Source: Sphingomicrobium sediminis (GTDB lineage Bacteria; Pseudomonadota; Alphaproteobacteria; Sphingomonadales; Sphingomonadaceae). From it: a DNA stretch of 64,000 bases. The translations under genes were made by a program, and so were the position numbers. The DNA is taken from positions 1,736,001-1,800,000 of the forward strand of contig NZ_JAMSHT010000001.1 of assembly GCF_023805295.1 (NCBI RefSeq), in the 5' to 3' direction. Positions 10,602 through 18,267 of the stretch are shown in pieces. Within the stretch, counting starts at the first letter, position 1. Each line of letters begins with the position of its first letter. Under the pieces are notes generated by a model, which had not been told where the DNA came from, ran no database searches, and worked only from the letters and a program-made list of their open reading frames with translations.

Positions 10602-11803
10602 CGCTCTAACCCCAATCGTGTTGCTACCGCTTCCTCGAGGGCAGCGAGATCCTTGTTGAGCGCGCCCTTGCGGCGGACTTCGGCCACCGGCACGCCCTGT
10701 TCGATCGCAGCACTCATGGTCGCGTGATCATTGGCCAGAGTGTAGGACACAGGCCGACCCAGCACACGCTCGGCATCTTCGCGTGTCACGTTACGGAACA
10801 GGCCTTTCTCGAACCGGTTGACCGCGATTCGCACGTCGAGGTGCGACAGGTCCTGTTGCGACAGGAGGTCGAGCTGACGCTTGGCGCGGTGCAGGCTGGC
10901 GATCGACAATTCGCAGACCATCAGGACAAGGTCCGAACGCGCCAAGAGCGACAGCGACCAGTCCGTCCAGTTGGTCGGCAAGTCGATGAAAACACTGCCA
11001 TATTCGCGCATCGCGACATCGACGATCTGGAGCGCCTGGTCGACATCCAAAGCATCGAGCCGGGTAATTTCCTGCGGCGCGGCGATGATGTGCAGACCCG
11101 ACGGGTGCGGCGCTGCGACCGTGCGCAGCATGTCGCCATCGAGGCGACCGCCGGCGGCGAGCAAGTCGTCGATGCCGAGCTTGGGACGCAGCCCCAGCTG
11201 GAAAGCGGCATCGCCGAACTGGATATCGAAATCGATGAGGCAGGCTTCGCGGCCGACCTTGCCTTCCGAAGCGGCAAAATGACTCGCCACCTGGCCGAGC
11301 AAGGCCGTAGCGCCGACACCGCCTTCGGACTTGATCATGGTCACCAGTTTTGCCGGACGCGTGCCGACACGGCGCACGCGCTTGGCCATCTGGTCATGGA
11401 TCGGCTGCAGCGAGGTGTTGAGCTCCTCAAGGTCGAGCGGCAGCGGAATGACGTCATGGGCGCCCGCGCGGACCAGCGCGCGAACGAAGCCGAGATTGGG
11501 ATCGAAGGCCGCGGCGAGAAGCGGCGTGTCGCTGGCTTCGGCCAGCGCCGCAAAGGTCTCGACGGCGCGCTCGTCTTCCTCGTCGACCTGGATGATGGCG
11601 GCGGCCGCGCCCGACAGGTCGTGCGGCTCGATCATGTCGCCCTGGCGGGTGACGACGAGCTGCAGCGGCAGTCCGGCAGCCTCACGGCCGGCCAGCGCAC
11701 CCGCATCACCATCGGCGACGTCGAGGAAGAGTAGGACCGGCGGACGCGAATCGGACGGCTTCCATCCGGTGTCCTTGCGATCATTGGAGTTGATCATGGT
11801 CAT
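10598..11803 (-). CDS. cpaE: Pilus assembly protein CpaE/TadZ (ParA/MinD-like localisation factor)
   Basis: The protein of about 401 residues has an N-terminal receiver-like domain (FAALAEASDTPLLAAAFDPN) and a C-terminal ParA/MinD-type ATPase domain starting at MIKSEGGVGATALLG. The P-loop is atypical, with alanine where ParA proteins have lysine, as is common in TadZ proteins. CpaE places the Tad apparatus at the cell pole in Caulobacter. The start is uncertain. The frame is open to a TTG at 11818 that overlaps the stop of the upstream gene, while ATG 11803 and ATG 11797 are closer to normal starts. I chose 11803. Confidence 0.88.
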
Positions 11804-11814
11804 ACGCTCATCTT

Positions 11815-12432
11815 TCAATTCGAAACTGCGCCATTGAGGTCTTCGGCGGTCAGCGAGGTCTGCAGTCCGGGAAGGGTGATCGTTCCGAGACCGAAAAAGC
11901 TGATCGGGCGGAACTGGAGATTTTCGATCGCCACCGTGACGTCGGGCGACAGATCGGGGCCGTTGGGATCGCCGGCATAGCCGAGCCCGGAGCCCGAATA
12001 GCGGACCCGCACCTGGCCATCCTCGATCGGCGCATAAATCTGCTGCATCCGGTCGACGATCACGTTCCAGGCGGCGGTGTCATAGGTGCCGAGCGTAGGG
12101 CACGGTGCCGTGGTGCAGGTGCAAGTGGTGCTGGTGCAGGTGACCAGCCCAAGCGCGCCGCGCGGGATGCGGTCTCCCTGGGTGAGTGCCGGGTTGGTCC
12201 CGACGACGGTGTTGAGATAGCTGGCAGTGAAGAGCCCCGGCGCGACCGGCTTGGTCACGACCGCAGTACGAACGCCGACCTGCGTCGCTTTCTTCGCCTC
12301 GTTCATTTCGAACATGGCGCGGCCGACATCGACGATGCCCAGCAGGAAGAAGAGCAGGATCGGCAGGACCAGCGCGAATTCCGCCGCACTCGCCCCGCTC
12401 GTTGCGCGCCAGAGATTGCGAAGCTGCTTCAT
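11815..12432 (-). CDS. tadE: TadE-like minor pseudopilin
   Basis: The start at ATG 12432 follows a GGTGGGA ribosome site and gives 205 residues. The N-terminus MKQLRNLWRATSGASAAEF has the TadE pattern: a short basic leader, a glycine cleavage site, and a glutamate five residues after it. A long hydrophobic helix (ALVLPILLFFLLGIVDVGRAMF) follows. CpaA is expected to cleave after the glycine. A cysteine cluster (VTCTSTTCTCTTAPC) in the periplasmic part is unusual and could bind metal or form disulfides. The start overlaps the end of the second TadE-like gene by 4 bases. Confidence 0.86.
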   Translation of the reverse strand: MKQLRNLWRATSGASAAEFALVLPILLFFLLGIVDVGRAMFEMNEAKKATQVGVRTAVVTKPVAPGLFTASYLNTVVGTNPALTQGDRIPRGALGLVTCTSTTCTCTTAPCPTLGTYDTAAWNVIVDRMQQIYAPIEDGQVRVRYSGSGLGYAGDPNGPDLSPDVTVAIENLQFRPISFFGLGTITLPGLQTSLTAEDLNGAVSN

Positions 12433-12953
12433 AGTCCCACCACCGCGGCCTGCTGGTCCGCATTGAGGAAAAGGTTGAGCTCGCCAAAGCCGAGCAGCGC
12501 GCCGACCAGTCCCTGATAGGGTACGCGCGCGCGCACGGTGACGACCGGGGCCCCGCCCGTATTGTTGCGATAGAGGCCTTCCATATTCTGGCCGCCGGCT
12601 GCGGTGACGCAGGCATGGGAAACGGTGATCGATGCACCCGAGGCTCCCCAATTGGGCAGGAGATCGACCGCATTGGTGTCGGGCTCGCCCTTGCGCACGA
12701 TATTCTGCGTATCGGTCACGACCGTCGCATTGGTCGCGCTGCCACAGGGAAAGTTGCTGAAGCCCTGCCGCGCTGCATAGCGTGCACCTTCGCGCACGGA
12801 TTCGGTCAGCCGATGGCCGCTATAGAAATAATTGCCGAGCTCGAGCGACCCGAACATGAGCAGCAGCAGCAGCGGGATGACGAGCGCCATTTCCACGGCA
12901 GCAGCACCGCTTCGTTCGCGTTGGAGACGCTTGAGAGACCCGAGCAACCGCAT
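12429..12953 (-). CDS. Second TadE-like minor pseudopilin
   Basis: A 174-residue protein with the TadE-type N-terminus (RSGAAAVEMALVIPLLLLL), in which the glycine cleavage site is followed by a glutamate at position +5 and a long hydrophobic helix. A conserved TESVREGARYAARQG segment follows, as in TadE/TadF proteins. Two cysteines lie further on, in the NFPCGS and SHACVT segments. It is 2 bases from tadG upstream and overlaps the next TadE-like gene. It may correspond to TadF of other systems. These pseudopilins are thought to prime or stabilise the Flp fibre. Confidence 0.84.
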   Translation of the reverse strand: MRLLGSLKRLQRERSGAAAVEMALVIPLLLLLMFGSLELGNYFYSGHRLTESVREGARYAARQGFSNFPCGSATNATVVTDTQNIVRKGEPDTNAVDLLPNWGASGASITVSHACVTAAGGQNMEGLYRNNTGGAPVVTVRARVPYQGLVGALLGFGELNLFLNADQQAAVVGL

Positions 12954-12955
12954 CC

Positions 12956-14674
12956 CTACCTCAACAGCAACGGCGTATCGCGGCGGATGACCTGCGCGCT
13001 CTGCACATCATTGCCGCCCGCATCGACTTCACGGATCGGCTCGACATAGAGATCGCTCGCCGCCGTGCGGTCACGGTTGAGCGAGGGCTGGACGATGAAG
13101 ACTTCGACCCACTTCTCGACCGGCACGCCCTTTTCCTTGCCGTTCACGCCCTGCGCTTCGCAGTTGATGACGGCGACGGCCGTGACACGGCGATCGAGAC
13201 GGGTTGCGGTAGGCGCAAGGCCGGCTGCGCATTTCGGTTCGGCGAAATTGTACAGCGGGCCGCCCGAATTGCCCGGTCCACCACCCGTGGACGTCTGGTA
13301 GCTGGCCCGCAGCGTCGCATCAGAAGCTTCCCAGAGATAGATCTGGTAGCGCGAGATGTTCGGCAGATAGCTGGCAAGCTCCAATGCAGAGGTGCCGTTG
13401 ATCCCGTCGGCATCGGCCGCCCCCGAATTGGTGACGAACGTGCGGAGGCTAGGGATAAGCTTCCAGTCACCGCCCGTCTGCGCGGCGGTCAGCGCGGCAT
13501 GGTTGACCTCGAAATACATGTCGCGGTCCCAGTTGCCGTCGCCAAAGCGCCTAGAGATTTCGGTCGTACCGCAATCGCCATCGACACTGATCGCATGACA
13601 GATGTCGCGCGGATGGCCCATGCTGCTGGGATTGGTCGCCATGGTCCGGGTCGTCGGATCCGGCAGATAGGGACGCACCGGCTTTTGCCAAGGATCGTTG
13701 CCCGTCTCGAGCCCGCAATTGGGTCCGCTATTGCCGTTGCCGGTGCTCGGCGTGGTCGGGAAGGCGGTATGCACCACATCCTTGCGCGCATTGATGCCCG
13801 GGCTGCAATTGCCGGTGCTTTCCGCGCAGCTATTGGTGAGGCCGTTCTCGTAAATGTCGAAGCGCGTATTGATCGCATCGGTGACACTGGTCTGCAGACC
13901 GGTCTTGGTGGTCACGCCGCTCAGCCCGAAGCACGGCCCAGGCGGGGTATTCGCGCCCAATGCATATTCGAGCACATTCGCGCCCGGGCCCAGCCCGGTT
14001 TCGAGATAGCCAAAATTGCCCGGCTTCCACGCGCCGCCGGTCGATCCGCCCTGCACAAGGCGCAGCCCCTTGCCGATATAGTTGGCGACATTGAAATCCA
14101 GATTGGTCGAGGTCTCGTCCGGATTGCACATCATCAATGGCGGGACCTTGCAGACGGCGGACTGCAGGCTGGCGGTGGCCGACGCATTAATGTCGCCGCT
14201 GCCGAACGAGCCGACCAGCGGGGTCAGCGCGAAGTCGAGCCGGCGCGCGGTGACGTTGATCTCGACCACATTGGCATTGTCGTCGGCATCCGACGCCGCG
14301 CCATAGGCATCGGTCGTGTTGTTGTAGCTCTGGTAGAAGCGCACCGCACCGGTCGCGTCACAGGCACTCTCGCCAGTGGTCGCGACGGCAATATTGAGGC
14401 CCGCACCATCGTTCGAGAAACGGGTCTCGTTCTGGATCAGCGCAGCGGCTGCCGCGGCAGCACGCGCGCAGGCACCGGCACGACCATCGAGCTGCGAGGC
14501 AGCGGCCAGTGCGGCCTGGTCAGCGGCATTCTGGAGCTCGGTATCGAGCGTCGCCATGCGCGCATAATCGAAGGCGATGCCGCCGGCACCGATGAGGACG
14601 AACAAGGACAAGCCGACCGTCGGTGCGACAGCGGCATTGGTGTCACGCCAGAGGCTGCGAGTTCGTCCTTTCAT
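12956..14674 (-). CDS. tadG: TadG-like pilus protein (Flp pilus assembly, TadE/G N-terminal domain)
   Basis: The 572-residue protein begins with a basic leader and the TadG-type hydrophobic segment (VAPTVGLSLFVLIGAGGIAFDYARM), followed by the family signature LDTELQNAADQAALAAASQL. The rest is a long extracytoplasmic part rich in Asn, Gly and Thr, with several cysteines (VCKVPPLMMCN, NSCAEST, NCSPG, NCGLE, DICHAI, DGDCGT). No clear MIDAS von Willebrand motif was seen. It lies between the small lipoprotein and the TadE-like genes. TadG proteins are needed for adherence and fibre formation in other Tad systems. Confidence 0.85.
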   Translation of the reverse strand: MKGRTRSLWRDTNAAVAPTVGLSLFVLIGAGGIAFDYARMATLDTELQNAADQAALAAASQLDGRAGACARAAAAAAALIQNETRFSNDGAGLNIAVATTGESACDATGAVRFYQSYNNTTDAYGAASDADDNANVVEINVTARRLDFALTPLVGSFGSGDINASATASLQSAVCKVPPLMMCNPDETSTNLDFNVANYIGKGLRLVQGGSTGGAWKPGNFGYLETGLGPGANVLEYALGANTPPGPCFGLSGVTTKTGLQTSVTDAINTRFDIYENGLTNSCAESTGNCSPGINARKDVVHTAFPTTPSTGNGNSGPNCGLETGNDPWQKPVRPYLPDPTTRTMATNPSSMGHPRDICHAISVDGDCGTTEISRRFGDGNWDRDMYFEVNHAALTAAQTGGDWKLIPSLRTFVTNSGAADADGINGTSALELASYLPNISRYQIYLWEASDATLRASYQTSTGGGPGNSGGPLYNFAEPKCAAGLAPTATRLDRRVTAVAVINCEAQGVNGKEKGVPVEKWVEVFIVQPSLNRDRTAASDLYVEPIREVDAGGNDVQSAQVIRRDTPLLLR

Positions 14675-14706
14675 CGTTCATCACCCTTTCTTTCGGTTCG
14701 ACGCCC

Positions 14707-14955
14707 TTATTGCGGGGTCGAACTGGTCTGGCGGGCCGGCTGCTTGACGCTATCGGTGCGATAGCGCTCCGCGGCGGCGGCGGCCTTGTTGCCGTCGGCG
14801 CCCGGCTTGGCATCATCTTCGTCATAGACCGGGTCGGGATTCACCATTTGCGCAGCCTGCGCGTAGGTGACGGTTTCGCCGAAACCCGGATCGACGGGGG
14901 CGCATGCCGGAGCGACGAGCAGGGCAGCGGCCGGAATGATCAGCTTAATACGCAT
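14707..14955 (-). CDS. Small lipoprotein in the cpaD position of the Tad locus
   Basis: A protein of about 82 residues with a signal peptide and lipobox (LLVAPAC), followed by a hydrophilic tail (DPGFGETVTYAQAAQMVNPDPVYDEDDAKPG). The frame opens within the end of cpaC. Two ATGs are possible, at 14961 and 14955, and the AAGGAG ribosome site suits the second. In other Tad loci this slot between cpaC and the pseudopilin genes holds CpaD, a lipoprotein of about 200 residues that helps the secretin. This one is far shorter and I see no CpaD domain. It may be a minimal replacement or pilotin. Confidence 0.7.
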   Translation of the reverse strand: MRIKLIIPAAALLVAPACAPVDPGFGETVTYAQAAQMVNPDPVYDEDDAKPGADGNKAAAAAERYRTDSVKQPARQTSSTPQ

Positions 14956-16486
14956 GGCCATAATCTCCTTCGAGCGTGGCGGGGTCGACATTGGCCATGC
15001 CCCCGCTGGTCGCGGGCGCTTCACCACCGCCCTGGCCGGGCGCATAATCGGTCGGCGTCTGGCCGATCGGATACCAGCTCGGTACCGGCTCGCCCTCACC
15101 GGGCAGCTGCACCGGTGCGACGCCGCTGTCGGTCTTGCCGAGCAGGAACAGGTCGATCTCGTCGGGCGGCGTCACGCGATCGGTCGGCAGCGGCAGCGAG
15201 CCGCCACGTACCGGATTGACGAGACGCGGGGTCACCACGATCAGCAATTCGGTCTCTTCGCGCTGGAAGCTGGTCGAGCGGAAGAGCGTACCGATGATCG
15301 GCAGCGAGCCGAGGATCGGGAACTGGTTCACCGTGTCCGAGAAATCGGTCCGCAGCAGGCCGGCCAGTGCGAAGCTCTCGCCATCGCGCAGTTCGACCAC
15401 GGTCGAAGCGCGGCGGGTCTGGAGGCCCGGCACGGTGAGGCCGTTGACGGTCACCGAGGCCGACGGGTCGATCGAGCTGACTTCGGGCTCGACGACAAGG
15501 TTGATGACCCCGTCGGCGAGCACGGTCGGGGTGAAGCCGAGGCTCACGCCGAACGACTTGAATTCGACCGAGATGGCGTTGCCGCCACCATCGCCCGTGC
15601 CGCCACCCTGCGACACCGGGATCGGGAATTCGCCGCCCGCGAGGAAGTTGGCGGTCTCGCCCGACAGCGCGACGAGCGTCGGCTCGGCCAGCGTCTGCAC
15701 CGCACCCTTGCGCTCGAGCGCATCGAGCGTGGCCGCAAAGTTGAGGCCCAGCGCGCTGAAGCTTTCGGTCAGTACGCCGAAGCTGTCGGCGATCGAGCTC
15801 AGCTGGACGACACCCTGGCCGTCATCGTCCGGGAAAATGGCGGCGCCTTCGCCGACCGCACCCGAGAAGCTGCCATTCGGTCCGTCATTCACGAAGAAGC
15901 CGAGGCCGATATCCTTGAGCGCCGTACGCTTGATTTCGGAGAAGCGCACTTCGAGCATGACCTGCTGCGAAGAGCCGATCGACATCATGTTGATGACACG
16001 GCCCGCGCCATAGGCCTCGGCCAGCTGCATCGCCCGGTCGGCGGCAACCGACGAGGAGACGATGCCTTCGAGGACGATCGCATCGTTGAGCATGCGCGCG
16101 CCGACCTGGTCACCGGGCATGAGATCGCTCAGCTGCTGCTTTAAGGAGCTGATGTCGGGGCCGACCATGATGTCGACCACGGCGATCAGATTGTCGTTTT
16201 CATCATAGAGCGTGAGGCTGGTCGTGCCGGTCGACTGGCCGAGGATGTAGATGGCCGTGTCGGACAGCGGCAGGACATCGGCAATCTCGCTATTGCCGAC
16301 CAGCGCACGGGCATAGGGCCGCTCGACCCGGAGCACCTGGCTCTTGTTGAGCGGTACCTGCATTTCGCCGGCATGCGCGCCATAGGCCTCGCCGACCATC
16401 TGCGCTGCGGCGGGAGCCGGCACGAAGGCGGCTCCCGTCATCAAGACCGCCAGACCGGCGGCAAGCATCCCCTTGCCCATATTCAT
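14945..16486 (-). CDS. cpaC: Tad outer-membrane secretin CpaC/RcpA
   Basis: This 513-residue protein has a signal peptide (LAAGLAVLMTGAAFVPAPAAA). Next come an N-terminal pilus-assembly domain (MQVPLNKSQVLRVERPYARA to about residue 110) and a BON-like region (GARMLNDAIVLEGIVSSSVAADRA). The secretin core has the QTLAEPTLVALSGETANFLAGGEFP signature and VEPEVSSIDPSA. The fold ends near ELLIVVTPRLVNPV, and a Pro/Gly-rich tail follows. It forms the outer-membrane pore for the Flp pilus. Its start overlaps the end of cpaB by 4 bases. Confidence 0.95.
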   Translation of the reverse strand: MNMGKGMLAAGLAVLMTGAAFVPAPAAAQMVGEAYGAHAGEMQVPLNKSQVLRVERPYARALVGNSEIADVLPLSDTAIYILGQSTGTTSLTLYDENDNLIAVVDIMVGPDISSLKQQLSDLMPGDQVGARMLNDAIVLEGIVSSSVAADRAMQLAEAYGAGRVINMMSIGSSQQVMLEVRFSEIKRTALKDIGLGFFVNDGPNGSFSGAVGEGAAIFPDDDGQGVVQLSSIADSFGVLTESFSALGLNFAATLDALERKGAVQTLAEPTLVALSGETANFLAGGEFPIPVSQGGGTGDGGGNAISVEFKSFGVSLGFTPTVLADGVINLVVEPEVSSIDPSASVTVNGLTVPGLQTRRASTVVELRDGESFALAGLLRTDFSDTVNQFPILGSLPIIGTLFRSTSFQREETELLIVVTPRLVNPVRGGSLPLPTDRVTPPDEIDLFLLGKTDSGVAPVQLPGEGEPVPSWYPIGQTPTDYAPGQGGGEAPATSGGMANVDPATLEGDYGHAY

Positions 16487-17403
16487 TCCCCCACCTCATA
16501 CGTTTCGGATTGGAGCCCCCGGGTGATTTCCACCTTGGTCGTCTCCGGCTCGGGCGGCCGCGACGGCGCAGTACGCCGCTGGGTCGCCCGCTGGGTCAGT
16601 CGCCGTGCCGGCGCCGTCCGGGTCGGCTGCACGCGCGGTGCATCGTCGGTCAGCTGCGGCGCGCGGACATAGCCCGCCGACAATTCGTAGCGCAGGTCAT
16701 CGAGGCTCACTGTCTCAACGAACGCGATATTCTCTTCTTCGCCCGGCTTGCGCAACACGAGGCTCAGCGTGCCGAGCTGCTGGCCGAGCGCCAATTTCTG
16801 GGCTTCAACCGGGGTCACTTCGAGCGTCGCCGTGCTCGACAGCGCCGGCTGTTCATTCTCGCCTTGCGCATCCTGGTCCATCGCGATGACGCGGATATTC
16901 TGGAGCAGCACGTCGGTGACGGTTTCGCTGCCGCCAATCGCAAGGCGCGTGATCAGGACATCGACCGTATCGTTGGGCTTGATGAAGCCGGCAACGCCCG
17001 AGACCGCATTCACCTGGACGGTGGCGGCGCGCATGCCGTCGGGCAGCAGCGCAGCGATCGAGGCGCCTTCGCCTTCACCGGTAAGGTCGGTGGCGAGCAG
17101 CGGCTGGTTGATCTGGATGGGGCGCAGCGCGTGGCGCGCCTGGCCGGCGGGCAGCAATTCCTCGACCGAGGTGAAGACCCCTGCGGGCAGCACGTCGTTC
17201 GGGAAATCGGCGAAGCGGACCTTGTCCGGCGTGATTTCGGTACCGTAGGCCAGCGGGACCGCAGCGACGGCGACCTGGGTGGTACCCTGGTCGGCTGCAT
17301 CGAGCTGCGCTTCGCGTGCGCTGAAGTAGCTGTTGGCGAGATAAACCGCGACAAGTCCGAGGACCACCGCGATGGCAATAGCAATAACCGATTGGCGTCT
17401 CAT
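16483..17403 (-). CDS. cpaB: Tad pilus assembly protein CpaB/RcpC
   Basis: A 306-residue protein with one N-terminal membrane anchor (SVIAIAIAVVLGLVAVYLANSYF) and a SAF domain (PLAYGTEITPDKVRFADFP, GQARHALRPIQINQPLLATD). The later GVAGFIKPNDTVDVLI and RVIAMDQDAQ segments match the RcpC/CpaB domain. The C-terminal 70 residues are basic and Pro/Arg-rich. CpaB is a periplasmic partner of the secretin. The gene is the first after two hairpins that separate it from flp, and a 110-base AT-richer segment (17404-17510) before it could hold its own promoter. Confidence 0.92.
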   Translation of the reverse strand: MRRQSVIAIAIAVVLGLVAVYLANSYFSAREAQLDAADQGTTQVAVAAVPLAYGTEITPDKVRFADFPNDVLPAGVFTSVEELLPAGQARHALRPIQINQPLLATDLTGEGEGASIAALLPDGMRAATVQVNAVSGVAGFIKPNDTVDVLITRLAIGGSETVTDVLLQNIRVIAMDQDAQGENEQPALSSTATLEVTPVEAQKLALGQQLGTLSLVLRKPGEEENIAFVETVSLDDLRYELSAGYVRAPQLTDDAPRVQPTRTAPARRLTQRATQRRTAPSRPPEPETTKVEITRGLQSETYEVGE

Positions 17404-17511
17404 GCTCGTTCCCCCGAAGAAGCGGTTTTAATCTATATCAGCTTTTGCCCGATTAACCGAAAAAAAACCACAGTCGCGCGTCATTTTTGTGGCCACTGTG
17501 TCAAAACGGGA

Positions 17512-17545
17512 AGAGCGGCCGAACCCGATATGGGCCGGCCGCTCT
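17512..17545 (-). terminator. Hairpin downstream of flp, terminator or attenuator
   Basis: The arms AGAGCGGCCG (17512-17521) and CGGCCGCTCT (17536-17545) are perfectly complementary, and an inner CCC/GGG pair extends the stem. In the direction of flp transcription it is followed by TTCCCGTTTTG, a short T-rich stretch. It probably limits read-through from the abundant pilin mRNA into cpaB. Confidence 0.65.
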
Positions 17546-17554
17546 CCTGTTGGC

Positions 17555-17578
17555 TGCCGGGCGGCGAACCGCCCGGCA
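17555..17578 (-). terminator. First hairpin after the flp stop codon
   Basis: The arms TGCCGGGCGG and CCGCCCGGCA form a perfect 10-bp stem with a 4-base loop (TTCG in the transcript direction). It starts 15 bases after the flp stop. There is no T tract directly after it, so it may act as a 3' stabiliser of the pilin mRNA, with the second hairpin acting as the partial terminator. Confidence 0.6.
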
Positions 17579-17592
17579 CGCTCGCGCCCAGC

Positions 17593-17787
17593 TTAGATGC
17601 AGGCCGCGTTGCGCTGGTTGGCCGTCGCGTTGAGGCAGTTCGACGCGTCGTTCATGGCGCCGCCGATGGCGTTGCCCAGGACGATCGACGCAATAGCGAC
17701 AGTCGCACCGATAATGGCGAGAATCAGCGCATATTCAGCAGCCGAAGCACCCGACTCGTCTTTGATCATCTTCACGAAATTGGTCAT
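17593..17787 (-). CDS. flp: Flp-type major pilin
   Basis: The ATG at 17787 gives 64 residues. It is preferred over the ATG at 17793 because the AGGGGA ribosome site directly abuts the latter. The leader MTNFVKMIKDESG is followed by ASAAEYALILAIIGATVAIA. This is the Flp pattern with cleavage after glycine, glutamate at +5, an adjacent tyrosine and a long hydrophobic helix. Two cysteines (SNCLNAT, AACI) near the C-terminus could form a disulfide in the mature pilin, which is about 51 residues long. It is the first gene of the Tad locus and has a long gene-free region upstream. Confidence 0.94.
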   Translation of the reverse strand: MTNFVKMIKDESGASAAEYALILAIIGATVAIASIVLGNAIGGAMNDASNCLNATANQRNAACI

Positions 17788-18073
17788 GTTCATTCCCCTA
17801 TAGTCTTCATTTGCAAGGTCGCGAGGACCTCGCGGCCACATCGCATCCGACAAAGCGTCTTGCGTGCCCTCCCCCCAATGGCGCCGACCTTCAAAAGAGA
17901 AACTCGTTGCCCGGGCTTTGGCGTGGCCGCCTCCGCATCGGATGACCCCTTGAGGACGGCGGGGTAAGAATGAGTCAACCAATTAAATTTAACTCGGATT
18001 AAATGCAGGGATCAGCCGAGATAATTCTAAGTCCCTGATTTAGCTAGTTTTATGGATATTTCGGCTTCTCACA

Positions 18074-18098
18074 GGAACCATTCAAATGGTTAACAGTT
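18074..18098 (+). promoter_or_regulatory. EcfG-like promoter motif (GGAAC-N17-GTT)
   Basis: GGAAC at 18074-18078 and GTT at 18096-18098 are 17 bases apart, which fits the alphaproteobacterial general stress sigma factor consensus. It points into the GANTC cluster and then antisense to the membrane protein gene, so its product would be a non-coding or antisense RNA. About two to three such matches are expected by chance in a window this size, so support is moderate. Confidence 0.35.
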
Positions 18099-18168
18099 GT
18101 GCCGATTCTGGACGATCCGTGCGGGGTTTAAGTCACAGTTTAAGCGATTTAAGTGCGACTTTCATTGC

Positions 18169-18233
18169 GAGTCCGTGCCGAATCGACTCGCACGACTCGA
18201 CCCCGAGTCGGTCCGATTCAGCCTACTCGACTC
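18169..18233. promoter_or_regulatory. Cluster of seven GANTC (CcrM-type methylation) sites
   Basis: Seven GANTC sites start at 18169, 18180, 18185, 18194, 18205, 18215 and 18229. Others stand alone at 18104 and 17972. Several are embedded in the heptamer CGACTCG or its complement (18184, 18193, 18204, 18228). Copies at 18193-18199 and 18204-18210 form a 7-bp hairpin with a 4-base loop. GANTC is the target of the cell-cycle methyltransferase CcrM in alphaproteobacteria. That methylation matters here is an inference. Confidence 0.6.
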
Positions 18234-18267
18234 GTCTTGTTCGACTTTTCCGATAGGAGGCTGGCGC

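Larger units (their letters stand above)
17788..18267. other. 480-bp gene-free region upstream of flp
   Basis: No convincing gene is seen here. The part nearest flp contains a CGCGAGG-a-CCTCGCG palindrome at 17820-17834 that could fold in the pilin leader. An AT-rich block at 17981-18003 has three TTAA elements, spaced 2 and 6 bases apart. Further up are an EcfG-like promoter motif on the plus strand (18074) and the GANTC cluster (18169-18233). A run of three TTTAAG elements occurs at 18127, 18139 and 18148. The low GC of 17980-18100 compared with its neighbours fits a regulatory region. Confidence 0.6.

Noticed and set aside
17981..18003. Possible CtrA box (TTAA repeats) before flp
   Set aside because: The TTAA elements are 2 and 6 bases apart, not the 7 of the CtrA consensus, so I did not call a site.
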